Assembly (NCBI GenBank): GCA_963556495.2
Contig: OY747710.1
Span: 38,581,000-38,644,999 of the forward strand
Length of the DNA: 64,000 bases
Direction: 5' to 3'
Source: Valencia hispanica
Lineage: Eukaryota > Chordata > Actinopteri > Cyprinodontiformes > Valenciidae
A program made the translations under genes and the position numbers. The notes below the pieces were generated by a model. That model was not told where the DNA came from and did not search any database. It worked only from the letters and a program-made list of their open reading frames with translations. Shown here in pieces: positions 10,761 to 21,120 of the stretch. Within the stretch, counting starts at the first letter, position 1; each line of letters starts with the position of its first letter.

Positions 10761-11093
10761 GTAAAGGAGATCCACCCCACAAGGTGGTGACTGGCAGTAG
10801 CTCCAACTCCTCATATGTAAACAAAAACATACACTGTAAAGTAAATAATATACCCTCATTTCCCCATCACAATGTGAACCTCTTCTGTCTATGGTGATAT
10901 AGTACCCAGGTGATTTTTTTCTTTTTCTCACGTGTACAAAACAACAATCATTTGCGCTTGGACAGTATTGCCTTTTATCAAGTCTCTGTTTGCCATCCTT
11001 TCATAAAATGGTGCAGGCATGTTTAGAAAGCAAAAAATGGGCAATGTTTGGTGGTAGCTGTCGGGTGGGGCGGGGGGCGGGTCCGGCGTCTCC
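10761..11093. other. Non-coding spacer
   Basis: Nothing recognised. A short GC-rich patch lies at 11057-11090 (GGGTGGGGCGGGGGGCGGG). Confidence 0.35.
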
Positions 11094-11215
11094 AAGGCAA
11101 GGCAAGGCAAGGCAAGGCAAGGAAAGGAAAGGAAAGGCAGTTTTATTTGTATAGCACACTTTCAACAACAGGGTAATTCAAGGTGCTTTACATGATTTGG
11201 TGATTAAAAACAAGA
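11094..11215 (-). mobile_element. L2-type LINE 3' tail with (AAGGC)n
   Basis: The plus strand starts with a tandem tract AAGGC x6 then AAGGA x3 (11094-11139). It continues TTTTATTTGTATAGCACACT and AATTCAAGGTGCTTTACAT, the 3' UTR blocks of the family at 3852 and 17306. Antisense, this is a 3' UTR ending in a (GCCTT)n tail, so the pentamer array is the LINE's own tail. Confidence 0.7.
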
Positions 11216-11224
11216 GAAAAAAGG

Positions 11225-11249
11225 ACAGGTGATCCACTTGATCACCTGT
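11225..11249. repeat. Perfect 10-bp inverted repeat
   Basis: ACAGGTGATC, five bases, then GATCACCTGT: a perfect stem-loop. It lies exactly at the start of the GC-rich retroposon copy 1 (homology to copy 2 begins with the right arm), so the left arm may be a rearrangement product. Confidence 0.7.
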
Positions 11250-11704
11250 TCTGTATGTTTCGTTCTGTATGTTTCGTGCTTGGTTGGTTCATTAGTGGGT
11301 ATGATTGACCTTGGTTGGATGCTTGGTCTTGGTGCTCTGTGGTGTCCGGGATTGTGATTCGGGAACTGATTGAGCTCAGTATCCAGGTGCTGGCTGGTCT
11401 TGGCCTGGGGATGCCCTCCGCCAGCAGGGGCTATTGGTGTGGTACCTCGACATGGGACAGGGGGAGGGGCATTGGGATGTCAGCAGTAGGGATTTGCCTG
11501 GGGTGGCGGCAGTTCTTTCTTCCTTTTACTTTCCATCTCCATGTCCATACTATTAGAAAAAAACCACAGATATTTCTAATAAAGATTTTTTACACATATA
11601 CTGTAGATCAAGCGGAGTACTATAGCAAAAGCCGTAATGCTCCACTTGTGAAAGTAAACCTGGTGGGCTTCTACTTGACACTCAGACACCAATTCTGAGC
11701 TCTC
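11240..11704 (+). mobile_element. Unassigned retroposon, old internally deleted copy
   Basis: This region matches the minus strand of 56797-57990 in order. Examples are GATCACCTGTTC, CGGTTCATT-like blocks, GGTGCTGxCTGxxCTTGGCC, GGATGCC, then ATCTCCxTGTCCATA, AATAAAGATTTTTxACACAT, GGAGTACTATAGCAAAA and GGGCTTCTACTTG. Many positions that are CG in copy 2 are TG or CA here, the sign of long-term methyl-CpG decay. About 0.7 kb present in copy 2 (roughly 57000-57700) is missing between GGGTGGCGG and CTTTCTTCC. It contains a polyadenylation-like AATAAAG at about 11577. The right end is cut by a Tc1-like element at 11713. The frame at 11315-11698 is inherited from the repeat and is not a gene. Confidence 0.7.
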
Positions 11705-11712
11705 TATATATA

Positions 11713-12214
11713 CACACTGAACAAAAATATAACGCAACACTTTTTTTTGCTTTCTATTTTTCATGAGCTGAACTCTAAGATCTGAAACATTTTCCATATA
11801 CACAGAAGACCCACTACTCTCAAATATTGTTCACAAATCTGTCTAAATCTGTTTTAGTGAGCCCTTCAACAAGATAATCCATTCCACCTTACAGGTGTGG
11901 CATATCAAGGTGCTGATTAGACAGCATGACTATTGCACTGGTGTGCCTTAGACTGGCCACAATAAAAGGCCACTCTGAAATGTACAGTTTGATTACACAG
12001 CACAATGCCACAGATGTCGCAACTTTTGAGGGAGCGTGCAATTGACATGCTGACTACAGGCATGTCTACCTGAGTGAATGTTCATTTCTCCACCATAAGC
12101 CGTCTCCAAAGGCTTTTCAGTGAATTTGCCAGTACTTCAGTTCAGATCTTTGAGTTCAGCTTTTGAAAAATGGGAGATAAAACAACAGTGTGGTGTTTAT
12201 ATTTTTGTTCAGTG
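11713..12214 (+). mobile_element. Tc1-like element, internally deleted, both ends kept
   Basis: The left end CACTGAACAAAAATATAACG and the right end TATTTTTGTTCAGTG are inverted copies; TA dinucleotides flank the copy at 11711-11712 and 12215-12216, as expected of Tc1/mariner insertion. From 12005 the frame reads MPQMSQLLRERAIDMLTTG, the start of a helix-turn-helix transposase, with one stop (TGA) and then a HFSTISRLQRLFSEFAS segment. The catalytic domain is deleted and the sequence jumps to the right terminal repeat. It is a non-autonomous, inactive copy sitting against the old retroposon at 11240-11704. Confidence 0.85.
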
Positions 12215-12221
12215 TAATTTT

Positions 12222-12430
12222 GTTCAGGCTTTCTGGATGACTGGAGGATGGTTTAGGCAAAAGGAGGGACATGCTCTCCACAGGTCAACAGTCCATCATA
12301 GAACCAACTCAAGACAAGTTACCATACACACACAAAATCACACCTCATCTATTTACAGCACAAATTAACCTAATGTGAATGTTTAATGGACTATAGGAGA
12401 GAACTGTAGTACCTGGAGAAAACCTAGCTG
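12222..12430 (-). mobile_element. SINE family 1, very degenerate
   Basis: Blocks such as CCACAGGTCAACAGTCCATC, ACACACACAAAATCACACCT and TTAACCTAATGTGAATGTTT align in order with the body at 2423-2772, with many changes. It lies right next to the Tc1-like copy. Confidence 0.45.
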
Positions 12431-12890
12431 TTTTGCATTAGTGCTAACAATGTCTGTCCCAAGCCATAAACCTTTTTAAAAAAACAGCTTTACTCAAACC
12501 TCCTTGAAGACCACTTAATCATCTCAGTTTTCTGCTCTCGATTCCAACTCTTTGTTCCATTTGACAAAGTAATCTGCCAAATGGCCAAAGATTTTGGCAG
12601 TTGCAATTCTAACTTCCTCTCATGATCCCTCAACATTAAATATGTGATGAAAAAGGTGCAACAGTGACTTTCTTTCCTGAGGTGTTTAAAGAATCATGCC
12701 ACACTCACGGAACCCTTCAAGAACTACCGGTCCAAGAAAAAAGGCCTCCTCACTGGACACAATTTTTGGCAGTATCACAGCATCCGACCACATATTACTG
12801 ACAAGGGCTGAGAAAAGTGCTTCTAGCATTATTTTACCACACTTTAGAACAACTGTATTGTTTCCAAGGATAGATGCCACATGGGAAACA
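12431..12890. other. Non-coding DNA, nothing recognised
   Basis: Overlapping frames at 12686-12895 (minus) and 12696-13013 (plus) show no family features. Confidence 0.35.
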
Positions 12891-13488
12891 GCCATGCAAA
12901 ACTATTCATATACCTTGAACTTTTTCACATTTTTTCTTGTTACAAAGACAAATTCTATTTTGTTGGTTTGTCACTTTATTTTATGTGACAGACCAACAAA
13001 AAGTTGTGCATAATTGAAAAGCTAAAGGACCAATCATTTTCTAACTTTTTTTATTTTTTACAAAAAAAAAGATATTCTGATACCCTGAAAAACAATTCAG
13101 TGCAACCAGTTGCAAAGTCAAGTCAAATTATTTAGAAATAGAGTCTACCTGTGGATAATTTATTCTCTTTATCAATGCATTTGCTCTTCTGCAAACACCT
13201 CAGAGGTTTTTCTGAAAATATTTGTGAACGAACAACACAATGAAGACCAAAGAACGCAGAAAACAGGTCAGAGAGAAAGTAGTGGAGAAGTTTGAAGCAC
13301 GATCAGGTTATAAAACCATGTTCATAGCCTCAAGCATCACAAAGAGCTTTGCTTACTTAAACAATTGAAATAGAAATCATACTGGTGGTGAAATAGCAAA
13401 ACAAAGCTGTCCAACTAAACTATCGGCGAGCTTTAATCAGAGAAGCAGACAACAGGCCCATGGTAACTCTGTAGGAGCTGCAGACAGA
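12891..13488 (+). mobile_element. Tc1-like element (family B), 5' half
   Basis: It begins with the terminal repeat ATTCATATACCTTGAACTTT...TTTTATGTGACAGACCAACA, shared with 21121, 23503 and 48940. It then runs through an untranslated leader into a transposase N-terminus at 13240. The downstream match (AGAGAAGCAGACAACAGGCC, CCCATGGTAACTCT, GGAGCTGCAGA) ends abruptly at 13488, where other sequence starts, so the catalytic half and right terminal repeat are gone. Confidence 0.8.
13240..13368 (+). pseudogene. Tc1-like transposase N-terminus
   Basis: The ATG at 13240 opens a 42-codon frame beginning MKTKERRKQVREKVVEKFEA, then RSGYKT. This is the first helix region of a Tc1 paired-like DNA-binding domain. 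The frame then degenerates and ends at a TGA (13366-13368). Later blocks of the same protein appear in other frames up to 13488. The protein would lack the rest of the DNA-binding domain and all of the DDE catalytic domain. Confidence 0.75.
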
Positions 13489-13599
13489 TTAAATTCATAT
13501 AGCACTTTTCAAACCATAACATATACTCAAAGTTCTTCACATTAGAGCTAAATTCATCTAGTTGCACACACTTTTATACACCAATAGAATATAATACTC

Positions 13600-14149
13600 C
13601 TCATCTTGGGGCAGGACAGTGGAGGAGTTTAAATATCCTGGGGTCTTGTTCATGAATGAGGTGAAAACAGATCAGGAGATTGATTGGTGCGGCGTCTGCA
13701 GTGATGCAAGTGCTGTACTGGTCTGTCATGGTGAAGAGAGTGCTGAGCCAAAAGGCGAAGCTCTCGATTTACCGATCGATCTACTTTCTTACCCTCATTG
13801 ATGGTCACGAGATACAAGAGGCAGGAATTAGTTTCCTCAACAGGGTGTCTTGGCTCTCCCTTAGAGAGAAGGGTGAGAAGCTCAGTCAAATCGAGAGGAG
13901 TCAGTTAAGGTGACGCAGGCATCTGGTCAGGATGCCTCCTAGACGCTTTCCTGGTTAGGTGTTCTAGGCATGTCCTGCAGGGAAGAGAGCCAGAGGAAGA
14001 CCCAGGATACGCTGGAGGGATTATGTTTCTTTACTGGTATTGGAATGCCTTGGGATTCCCCCCAGGAGCTGGCCCAAGTGGCTGGGGAGAGGAAATTATG
14101 GGTCTCCCTGCTTAAGCTGCTGCACCTGATCCCAGATAAGCGGAAACAA
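13600..14149 (+). pseudogene. RTE/Rex3-like LINE, reverse transcriptase C-terminus
   Basis: Across shifting frames the region reads, in order: E-E-F-K-Y-P-G-V-L-F; IGAASAVMQVLYWSVMVKRV; LSQKAKLSIYRSIY; a SFLNRVSWLSLREK block; [35 protein letters not shown]; and [12 protein letters not shown], running into the (ATGG)n tail. It is the same protein end as at 6733, but about 270 bp longer upstream. At least three frame changes and a deletion mark it as dead. The shared GATAAGCGG just before the tail links the two copies. Confidence 0.75.
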
Positions 14150-14217
14150 ATGGATGGATGGATGGATGGATGGATGGATGGATGGATGGATGGATGGATG
14201 GATGGATGGATGGATGG
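14150..14217 (+). repeat. (ATGG)n tail between two LINEs
   Basis: Seventeen uninterrupted ATGG units. On the left they follow the RTE LINE end; on the right a Rex1-like LINE starts at once, so this tail was probably the landing site of the second LINE. Confidence 0.85.
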
Positions 14218-15179
14218 TTCTTTGATTTCTCCAGTGCATTTAACACAATTCAGCCTGATTTGCTTTGTCAGAAACTTCTGAAGACACAGGCGGAGCCCTC
14301 AACAATCGCCTGGATCAATGACTACCTGACAAGCAGACCACAGTTTGTGAGACTGTAGAATTGTGTCAAACCAGGTGGTCAGCAGCACAGGAGCACCACA
14401 GGGGACCGTACTCTCACCATTCCTTTTCACTCTGTACACCTCAGACTTCCAGTACAAATCAGAGACCTGTCATCTGCAGAAATACTCAGATGACTCTGCA
14501 ATTATCGGGTGTATCAGAGATGGACAAGAAGCTGAATACAGAGAGCTGGTGGACCGCTTTGTGACATGGTGTGGAAACAATCGTCTCACCTTGAATGTGA
14601 ACAAAACAAAGGAGATGATTGTAGATTTTAGAAGAAACAGGGATAAGTCAAACATTGTTTCCATCATGGGAGAAGAAGTGGAGGTGGTTGAGGAGTATAA
14701 ATACCTCCGAGTTCACCTTGACAACAGACTGGACTGGAGACTGAACAGTGAAGCCGTCTACAAGAAGGGACAGAGCAGACTGTACTTCTTGAGGAAGCTT
14801 AGGTCCTTCAAGGTTTGCAGCAAGATGCTGCAGATCTTCTACAAGTCTGTGGAGAGTGTAATCTCTTCAGCCGTCATCTGTTGGGGTAGCAGCATCAGAG
14901 CCAGGGATTTAAAAAGGCTCAACAACCTGATAAAGAAGGCTGGTTCTGTTCTGGGGACAACTGTGGAATATCTGGAGATGATGATGCAAAGAAGGATTCT
15001 TCATAAAATCAAAAAAATTTATGGACAACCCTGAGCATCCTCTTCATGAGACAGTCATGCAACAACAGAGCGTCTTCAGTCGGAGGCGTCTTCAGTTTCG
15101 CTGCAATACAGACCACTACAGGAAATCCTTCCTGCCCACAGCCATCATCATCTACAACAACTGCTATACCAACAATTAA
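14218..15179 (+). pseudogene. Rex1-like reverse transcriptase, nearly intact C-terminal half
   Basis: RT motif A is read at once: [16 protein letters not shown]. After the TAG at about 14356 and a frameshift, a 223-codon frame (14363-15034) carries GAPQGTVLSPFLFTLYTSDF (motif B), then YSDDSAIIGC, where the catalytic YADD has become YSDD. It then has WCGNNRLTLNVNKTKEM (motif D region) and the thumb and C-terminal segment LDWRLNSEAVYKKGQSRLYF...VICWGSSI. A frameshift in AAAAAAA at 15011-15017 separates the last 52 codons (from 15021, MDNPEHPLHETV, ending NNCYTNN then TAA at 15177). The endonuclease and the upstream RT are missing. The Rex1 name rests on recollection of motif style. Confidence 0.8.
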
Positions 15180-15215
15180 TTTCCCTCTGGGATCAATAAA
15201 GTATTTTTGAATTGA
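14218..15215 (+). mobile_element. Rex1-like (CR1-group) LINE, 5'-truncated
   Basis: The copy starts inside the reverse transcriptase domain and runs to a 3' end reading TTTCCCTCTGGGATCAATAAAG followed by TGAATTGAATTT. A TTCCCxxTGGGAxxAATAAAG end with a short simple tail recurs at 52420 and, antisense, at 24884. The coding part (14218-15179) has an in-frame stop, a frameshift near 14355 and another in an A-run at 15011-15017. It abuts the (ATGG)n tail of an older RTE LINE. Confidence 0.75.
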
Positions 15216-17305
15216 ATTTTATTTGAAAAGGCCTTAGAATGCGACATAAATTCTGCTTAGCGTGAAGACTGTGAGATTAGTAGATGACTCATTTTGCAGC
15301 CTGAAAGTTATTGGTTTAATTTCAGCCTCCTCCTGTGACATGTTGATGCACTCAACCCCTGTCTGTGTGTATCGGTGTGTGAATGTGTGCATGTTTGTGA
15401 GTGCGCTTTGATTGCTACCCTAGAAAGATTTTTAACCCTTAAACAAAGGTTTTAAATAAATATAGCTGTTTGGATTGTTTGATTGATGATTTTATGCTTC
15501 TGTTTTAGATATCCTTTTCTATTGCATTGTTGAATTATTCTATGCATTATTGTCATTTTTAAAGTTAGAGTTAAAAGTGTGATCAAGTTAAATGTTTTAT
15601 GGCCTGAAAGGAAACCAGAGTTAAACAAACTGATAACAGTTTGGATTCCTCAAGCTATTACCATTTATTGCATCCTTCATAGCAGCAGTAATTCTGTTGG
15701 TCTGAGCTTTGTTTTCTCCCCCATTTCCATGGCAAAGCTGGGGACTCCAGAATATGAGACCACATTTCACCCCACCACACCTTAGTCCCTCAGCATTATT
15801 GGCTCCCATTAGAGCAATCACACAACAAGATTACCTTGAAAATTAGGTGTTAATCGAGTGATAAATGATAAATCATAACACATGCAGTCTAAGCTCCAAA
15901 CTGTGTTAGTTTGCCTCAAAACATGCTTTTTTTGCACCCTGACACACAGAGGCACAGTTACACACTAATAAACCACACCTACATACAGGGAAATCTGACA
16001 AGTCATCTGCTTTATTCAGGTGGTGTCATGGAGAAAGAAACAGGTGAGATCATCTTTAGGAGTGAACAACCCAAACATAAAGCTGTAAAAAAATCTATTA
16101 GGGGTTAAGAAAGATTTAGGGAGCCAAAATCACCCAATTTTAAATAAAAAAACTTGAGAATACTTTTTAATAACAAAGAATCACTTAGCATGAAGCAAGA
16201 CATATTGCTTAGGGATTTAAAAACACTTTCTCAGAAGTGATGCACTGTTGCGTTTTTCTTGGACCCTAGAAATGCTACCATGGAAACATTTTCTGTTTGT
16301 TGTGTCAAGCTTAAGCCATCACACAAATTATTGAAAAAAAGAGAGGGAGGAGGGAAAATAGAAATAAAAGGAAGATAAAAATGAAAGCCAGAGAGAAAAA
16401 GTCGCAGATTGTAGTCCAGGCGCTCCTGTGTCAACTGTGCTTCAAACACCTGGGACATGTTACCGTTTACATGAACTGTATTGCTTTCCCTCCAGATGGA
16501 GTTTTTAACCTCACCATACCACTTTTTAATTTGTTTTTACAACAATTTGCAGAATAAGTAACAGAAAGTGAGAGCATAGATGATGTAAAGCATAACAGAT
16601 GCGTGAACTGGCCCTTGATTTTAACTGCAATTTAAAAAGCTTTAAAACGATGAAACTAGGGGCTTTAGGATCGGTTCCCCTCCTTACGTTTTACGTTTTA
16701 CACAGTGGTTTTATGTTTTTTGCTCACCCGCTCAGGTACACCTGGAGACTTAAGAAGGTGGTGCATTTACCCATGCACCAATTATCAGGCAATTTACTCT
16801 GCAAACTGTTCATATAGCTCAGATTTAGATTTTTGTTTTTCCAAAGCCAACAAGAATAAAGGAGATACAAACAAATGTTGCACTTTTTCAAAACTTACAG
16901 TTCTATCCTCTGCCACCCAGTCCTGTTTTGTCATAGAATATGGTCGAAGGAAGAGGACCCTTTTCATGAACCATCAAAAGGAAAGGAAAACAAACCAGTA
17001 TTTCAATAAGCACAGGAAAACCAATGTAATTAGCTGGAATGAGGAAATTGCATAAATTACAAAATGTGTATGTGCAAACAGGAAGTTAAAATAATAGTTC
17101 CAATTCCTATATAATAATATTGATAAAAGCATTGTATGGTTAAATATTAATGCTACAGCACCATTTCTGTTAGGGAGAAACCTGAGGAGTTTTGATTGCA
17201 GGATGGAGACAATTAGGTAAAGAAAGTGAAATGGGTATTTTTTGAAAGATACAACTACTATTGTGACTCAAGAGATATTTAGGAGGCTCTAAATCATGGG
17301 CAATG
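15216..17305. other. 2.1 kb of AT-rich DNA, nothing recognised
   Basis: No supportable gene or repeat. Frames such as 16705-17055 (116 codons) have no family features and mixed composition. Confidence 0.4.
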
Positions 17306-18535
17306 CAAAGCTCGTTTATTTGTATTGCACATTTCAGCAACAGGCAATTCAAGGTGATTTACATTATGAAAACAATAAACAAAGCAAGAAACATTAGATT
17401 TTCTTAGATGTCACCATCGAAATCATAAAAAATCATAATCATAAAATATTGGAATGAAGACTAGAATTATTCTATGTTCACGTTATTTATAATCAAAAGC
17501 AACTGTAAACACGTGTTGTTGTTTTTTAGCCTTGATTTAAAGGAACTCTGGAAGTTTGTTCCAGATTAGAGGAGCATGCAAACTGAATGCTGCTTCACCA
17601 TGTTCTCCAGTGGAAGGACTGTAGAACTGGGATGATGTGCTTTTTTCCTAGTTTTAGGGAGAATGTGAATAACAGTGTTCTGGATCAGCTGCAGCTGTCT
17701 GATTGAGTTTTTAGGCTGACCTGTGCAGACACTGTTGCAGTAATCAATTCGACTAAAGATAAACACGCAGATTAGTTTCTTAAAATCTTCCTGGGACATT
17801 AGTCCTTTTCTCCTGGAAATGTTACAGTGACAGACTGCCAACTTTATAATTGACTTTATGTATCTCTGAAAGTTCAGGTCTGAATTAATCAGTGCACCCG
17901 GATTTCGAGCGTGATCAGTAGTTTCTAATCCATACCTGCTGCAATAACTGAAGCTGTGTGTTAATTCTTGATCATTTGTCTATTGTCCAAAAATAATTAC
18001 ATTGCTTTGTTTCAGTTCAGCTCAAGGTTACGGCCTCCATGCACTGATTTGTTCTATGCATCTGCTCAACGTTTGAATGGGTTCGTCACCTGGTGACATT
18101 GTAATGTAAAGCTGATTATTATTTGCATAGTTATGGTAACTAATCTTATTACTTGTTATAATCTGAGCTAACGGGAGCCTGTAGATATCAAATGTGAGGG
18201 GCCCCAAGATGGAACCTTGGGGTACACTGCATTGGATATTTCTCAGCTCAGATTGAAAGTTACCTATTGACACAATTAAGTCCCTGTTCTTTATGTAGGA
18301 CTCGAACCAGTCAAGTACTGTACCAGAGAGTCTGACCCAGCTCTCCTGTTACATAATTATAATGTCATGGTAAACCAGTGTTGAATGCTGCAATGAGGTC
18401 CAACAGAGCCAGTACTGTGGTTCTTCCATAGTCTGCATTTAGGTGGATGTCATTGAACACTTGGATAAGAGCAGTCTCAGTGCTGTGCTGAGCATGGAAA
18501 CTGGACTGAAAGACAGATGGCATTTTGCACTGGGC
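17306..18535 (-). mobile_element. L2-type LINE, longest copy in the window
   Basis: Read on the minus strand from 18535. First comes a SxFHAQHSTETALIQVFND segment. Then RT motif A, LALLDLIAAFNT (about 18375-18425). Then motif [21 protein letters not shown] (about 18190-18245). Then the catalytic box, changed from YADD to YANN (18117-18128), and [16 protein letters not shown]-terminal segment follows at 17841-17566: SRRKGLMSQEDFKKLI, then SRIDYCNSVCTG and SIRQLQLIQNTV. The 3' UTR ends in the GTATTGCACATTTCAGCAA / AATTCAAGGTGATTTACAT blocks at 17306-17375. The endonuclease is absent. Loss of both catalytic aspartates makes it inactive whatever the frame. Confidence 0.8.
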
Positions 18536-18837
18536 CCATAACAAACACAGTGTCTACAAATATTGGTATTGGCATTAGTATCCCATACTTTACTGTCAAT
18601 AGAAGTGGTCCAGCTTTCATGGTGTTGTCTTAGAGTTTGAGATGAACAAGATATTGGCCCATGGTTTAGGATATTAAATTACATTCTTATTGCTGTGGAG
18701 TTATGGCTGTGAGAGACACAGCTTTGATACCATTAGCTTCAGTGCTAACACTGAGAGAAAAAGCAGTAAAGTGCAACACAGAAGATGCAGCACATATGTA
18801 GTGGCAAGGGATGGAGCCGACAAACAAAACAAAGCCA

Positions 18838-20369
18838 TAATTATCATGATCCTTAGTTGTTTGTGTGTTTTAGTTTTATTGTGTTCGGTCTGTGTCAGTT
18901 CTGTTTTCTCTCATTAGATTATTTTTCTCTGATCTGAGTCTCCTTTTATCTAGTGTTTATGCTTATGTTCTCCTTCGTGGTTTTCCTTCCCTCATTCCTG
19001 TTTAATATTTGTGTCCTTTAATTTTGAGTTTCTCTTAGTCTTCTTTATTATTTTATTTATTCATTTTTACTTCATCATTCTTAGTTACCCCTCTGTGTTA
19101 GTCTTTCCTTATGCATTTTTAGATTATTTTCTGTCTAGTCTTATGTTTTTAGGCTAAGATCTATGCTTTGTTCTCTGTTTCCTCCTTGCCATTTTGCCTC
19201 CCTTCCCAGCTGCATTTCATTCCCAGTCTCTCTGCTCTCATTCTCACCTGCATCTGCTTTCACTAATTAGTCCTCAGGGATCTCTCTGTCATTTCCTCAC
19301 TCCCTCCTCAGTATTTAAGCCATTCTCATTCACTCACAACTCGCTGGATTCTCTGTCGCATTTCCCAGCCATTTGTCCCTAGTGTTTATGTTTTGCTTTT
19401 TTTCAATATATTATCTTTCTCAGTTTCTGTGGATTTTTGTTTGTTTTTCTTCCACTGGATTTTCTTCCCCTCTGTGCCCCAAGCTGCTTTCTTGTTTTGT
19501 CCCTCCTGTTTTTGTTTAACCTTAGTTCTTTTCCTTATCTAGTATTTTTCATGTTAAATTATTCCTTGTCTTTATTAGTTTATTCTGGCACTTCCTTGTT
19601 TCTGTTTCTTCTTCTTGCTCTTAGATATTTTCACCTTTTGTTTGTGTCCTCATTTGTTTCCTTCGTTTGTTCCCTCTAGATAGTTTACTATTTATTTCGT
19701 CCTTCTGTTTTCCAGTGTTTCCATTTGATTCCCTTCCAGACATATTCTCTTTAGTTCTTCTTCTTCTTCTTGTTGTTTATTGGCGGGTGGCATCTAACGT
19801 CTAGGTGCATTTCCGCCACCTACTATGCTGGAGTGTGAGTTGGAGTAAGAGCGTAAAAAAACAACAAAAAAAACAACCTAAATTCGATTCAATAAACCGC
19901 TTTGTTTTAAATACTCAATCACCAATTTATATTTCCTTTCTTTACCATCTAACAAATTCTTTACATTTATCCCTCCACCTCCTATGTTTTTTATTTTCTT
20001 TTGTTTCTATGTTCTTTAGAGTTTTCTTTCACCCTACAATTCTACCTCTCTTCCCAGCTGTTGATTGTTTCCACCTGCTCTCTCCCTCTCACCTGCATCT
20101 GATTCTCCTAATGGGTCATTGGTCTCCTCTCACTTCCTCATTTCCTCCCCAGTATAGATTCTTCTCTCATTCAGTCTCTACTCGCTGGTCCGTCGTCATT
20201 CTTCCCTCTGTGGTTCCTGCCTTCCCTGTTGCCCATCTGATTCCTAATTATCGCTGCATTTTTGGTTCTCCTTGTTTAGTAAGTTTTACGCCTTGTTTTT
20301 TGTTCCAAAATAAATCATTTAAGTTTTATTCTTTGCTGCCTTTGGGTCCTTAATATACCAAACATGACA
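18838..20369 (+). mobile_element. Ty3/gypsy-type LTR sequence, degenerate, partly duplicated
   Basis: A long T/C-rich region ending in TTTGGGTCCTTAATATACCA then AACATGACA (20365-20369). TTTGGGTCC...TGACA is the usual 3' edge of a group of fish gypsy LTRs (compare 33505 and 62832). Two segments, about 19208-19345 and 20056-20200, share the order CAGCTG...CACCTGCATCTG...CACTTCCTC/CACTCCCTC...CAGTAT...CATTCA...ACTCGCTGG. That suggests two LTR copies about 850 bp apart, with other sequence between them. CAGTATTTAAGCC at about 19310 is TATA-like. Long frames here (for example 182 codons at 19805-20353) are by-products of T/C-rich composition. Confidence 0.5.
19756..19960 (-). mobile_element. Retroposon 3' end with (GAA)n tail, nested between LTR copies
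   Basis: The plus strand starts with TTCTTCTTCTTCTTGTTG, then TTATTGGCGGGTGGCATCTA and TTTCCGCCACCTACTATGCT, then GGAGTGTG. This order recurs in fish genomes and, read antisense, is a 3' end with a (GAA)n tail. The family was not determined. Confidence 0.45.
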
Positions 20370-21120
20370 ATCTTTGTCTTACCTGTTTGCTTCTGGGTCC
20401 AATTCTTGAAACCTGACAATAATAGCATGAGCTTTTAATAATGGCAGTACACATGAGTTGGCAATGATAAACAGATAATGTATGCACACTTTGTTTTTTT
20501 CCTCTGCTGAGTCGAATGCAGTAATTTACAATAATCAAGCACTGAACAAGTACGCAAAGCATTCTTATTTCGGCGCTTTGAGAAATCCCCAAAACAGCTG
20601 CTTCTCCTATGGTTACTTTTTTCTCTTGATAAATTGTTGATCTCAGTGGCATCTTGTGTTACAGTAAAACTCTGGATGCTTTTTTGAAGTGTGAAAATTA
20701 AAAGAAATCTACATGTGATTTTGTGTTTCAATTAGTTGCTCACATAGGACCAGATTGGTTTGGATAGCTTTTTCCCTGAATAAATGATATTATTTGAAAA
20801 CTACATTTTTGATGGGTAGATATGGTATAGATTGTTGCCTTGGTAATAAATTAAGGCATGCACATCGAGGTACTGTCATTGGATCCAGCTTGGTTGCTGT
20901 GCATGCACAATCAGCGGCGTGTTCTGATTTATGTGTGCACCTTAGAGCATAGCATGACTATGTGCACACAAAAAGTCCAGATGTGAAGATTTGGTTTGTT
21001 GGGAACACCCACCGTAAATCAAGGAAACTTGAACAAATGAAAGAAAAAAGCAAAGGGAATCTAATCAACAGAATTCAGAGGAGGGGTAAAAACATACTTT
21101 ATTTAATTTTTGTAATATCC
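20370..21120. other. Non-coding DNA, nothing recognised
   Basis: A second LTR-edge-like string (TTCTGGGTCCAATTCTTG...CCTGACA) lies at 20392-20418. Otherwise nothing is supportable. Confidence 0.35.

Noticed and set aside
19805..20353. 182-codon open frame
   Set aside because: It lies in T/C-rich LTR-like sequence and gives a Phe/Leu/Ser-rich peptide without any domain; composition alone explains the length.
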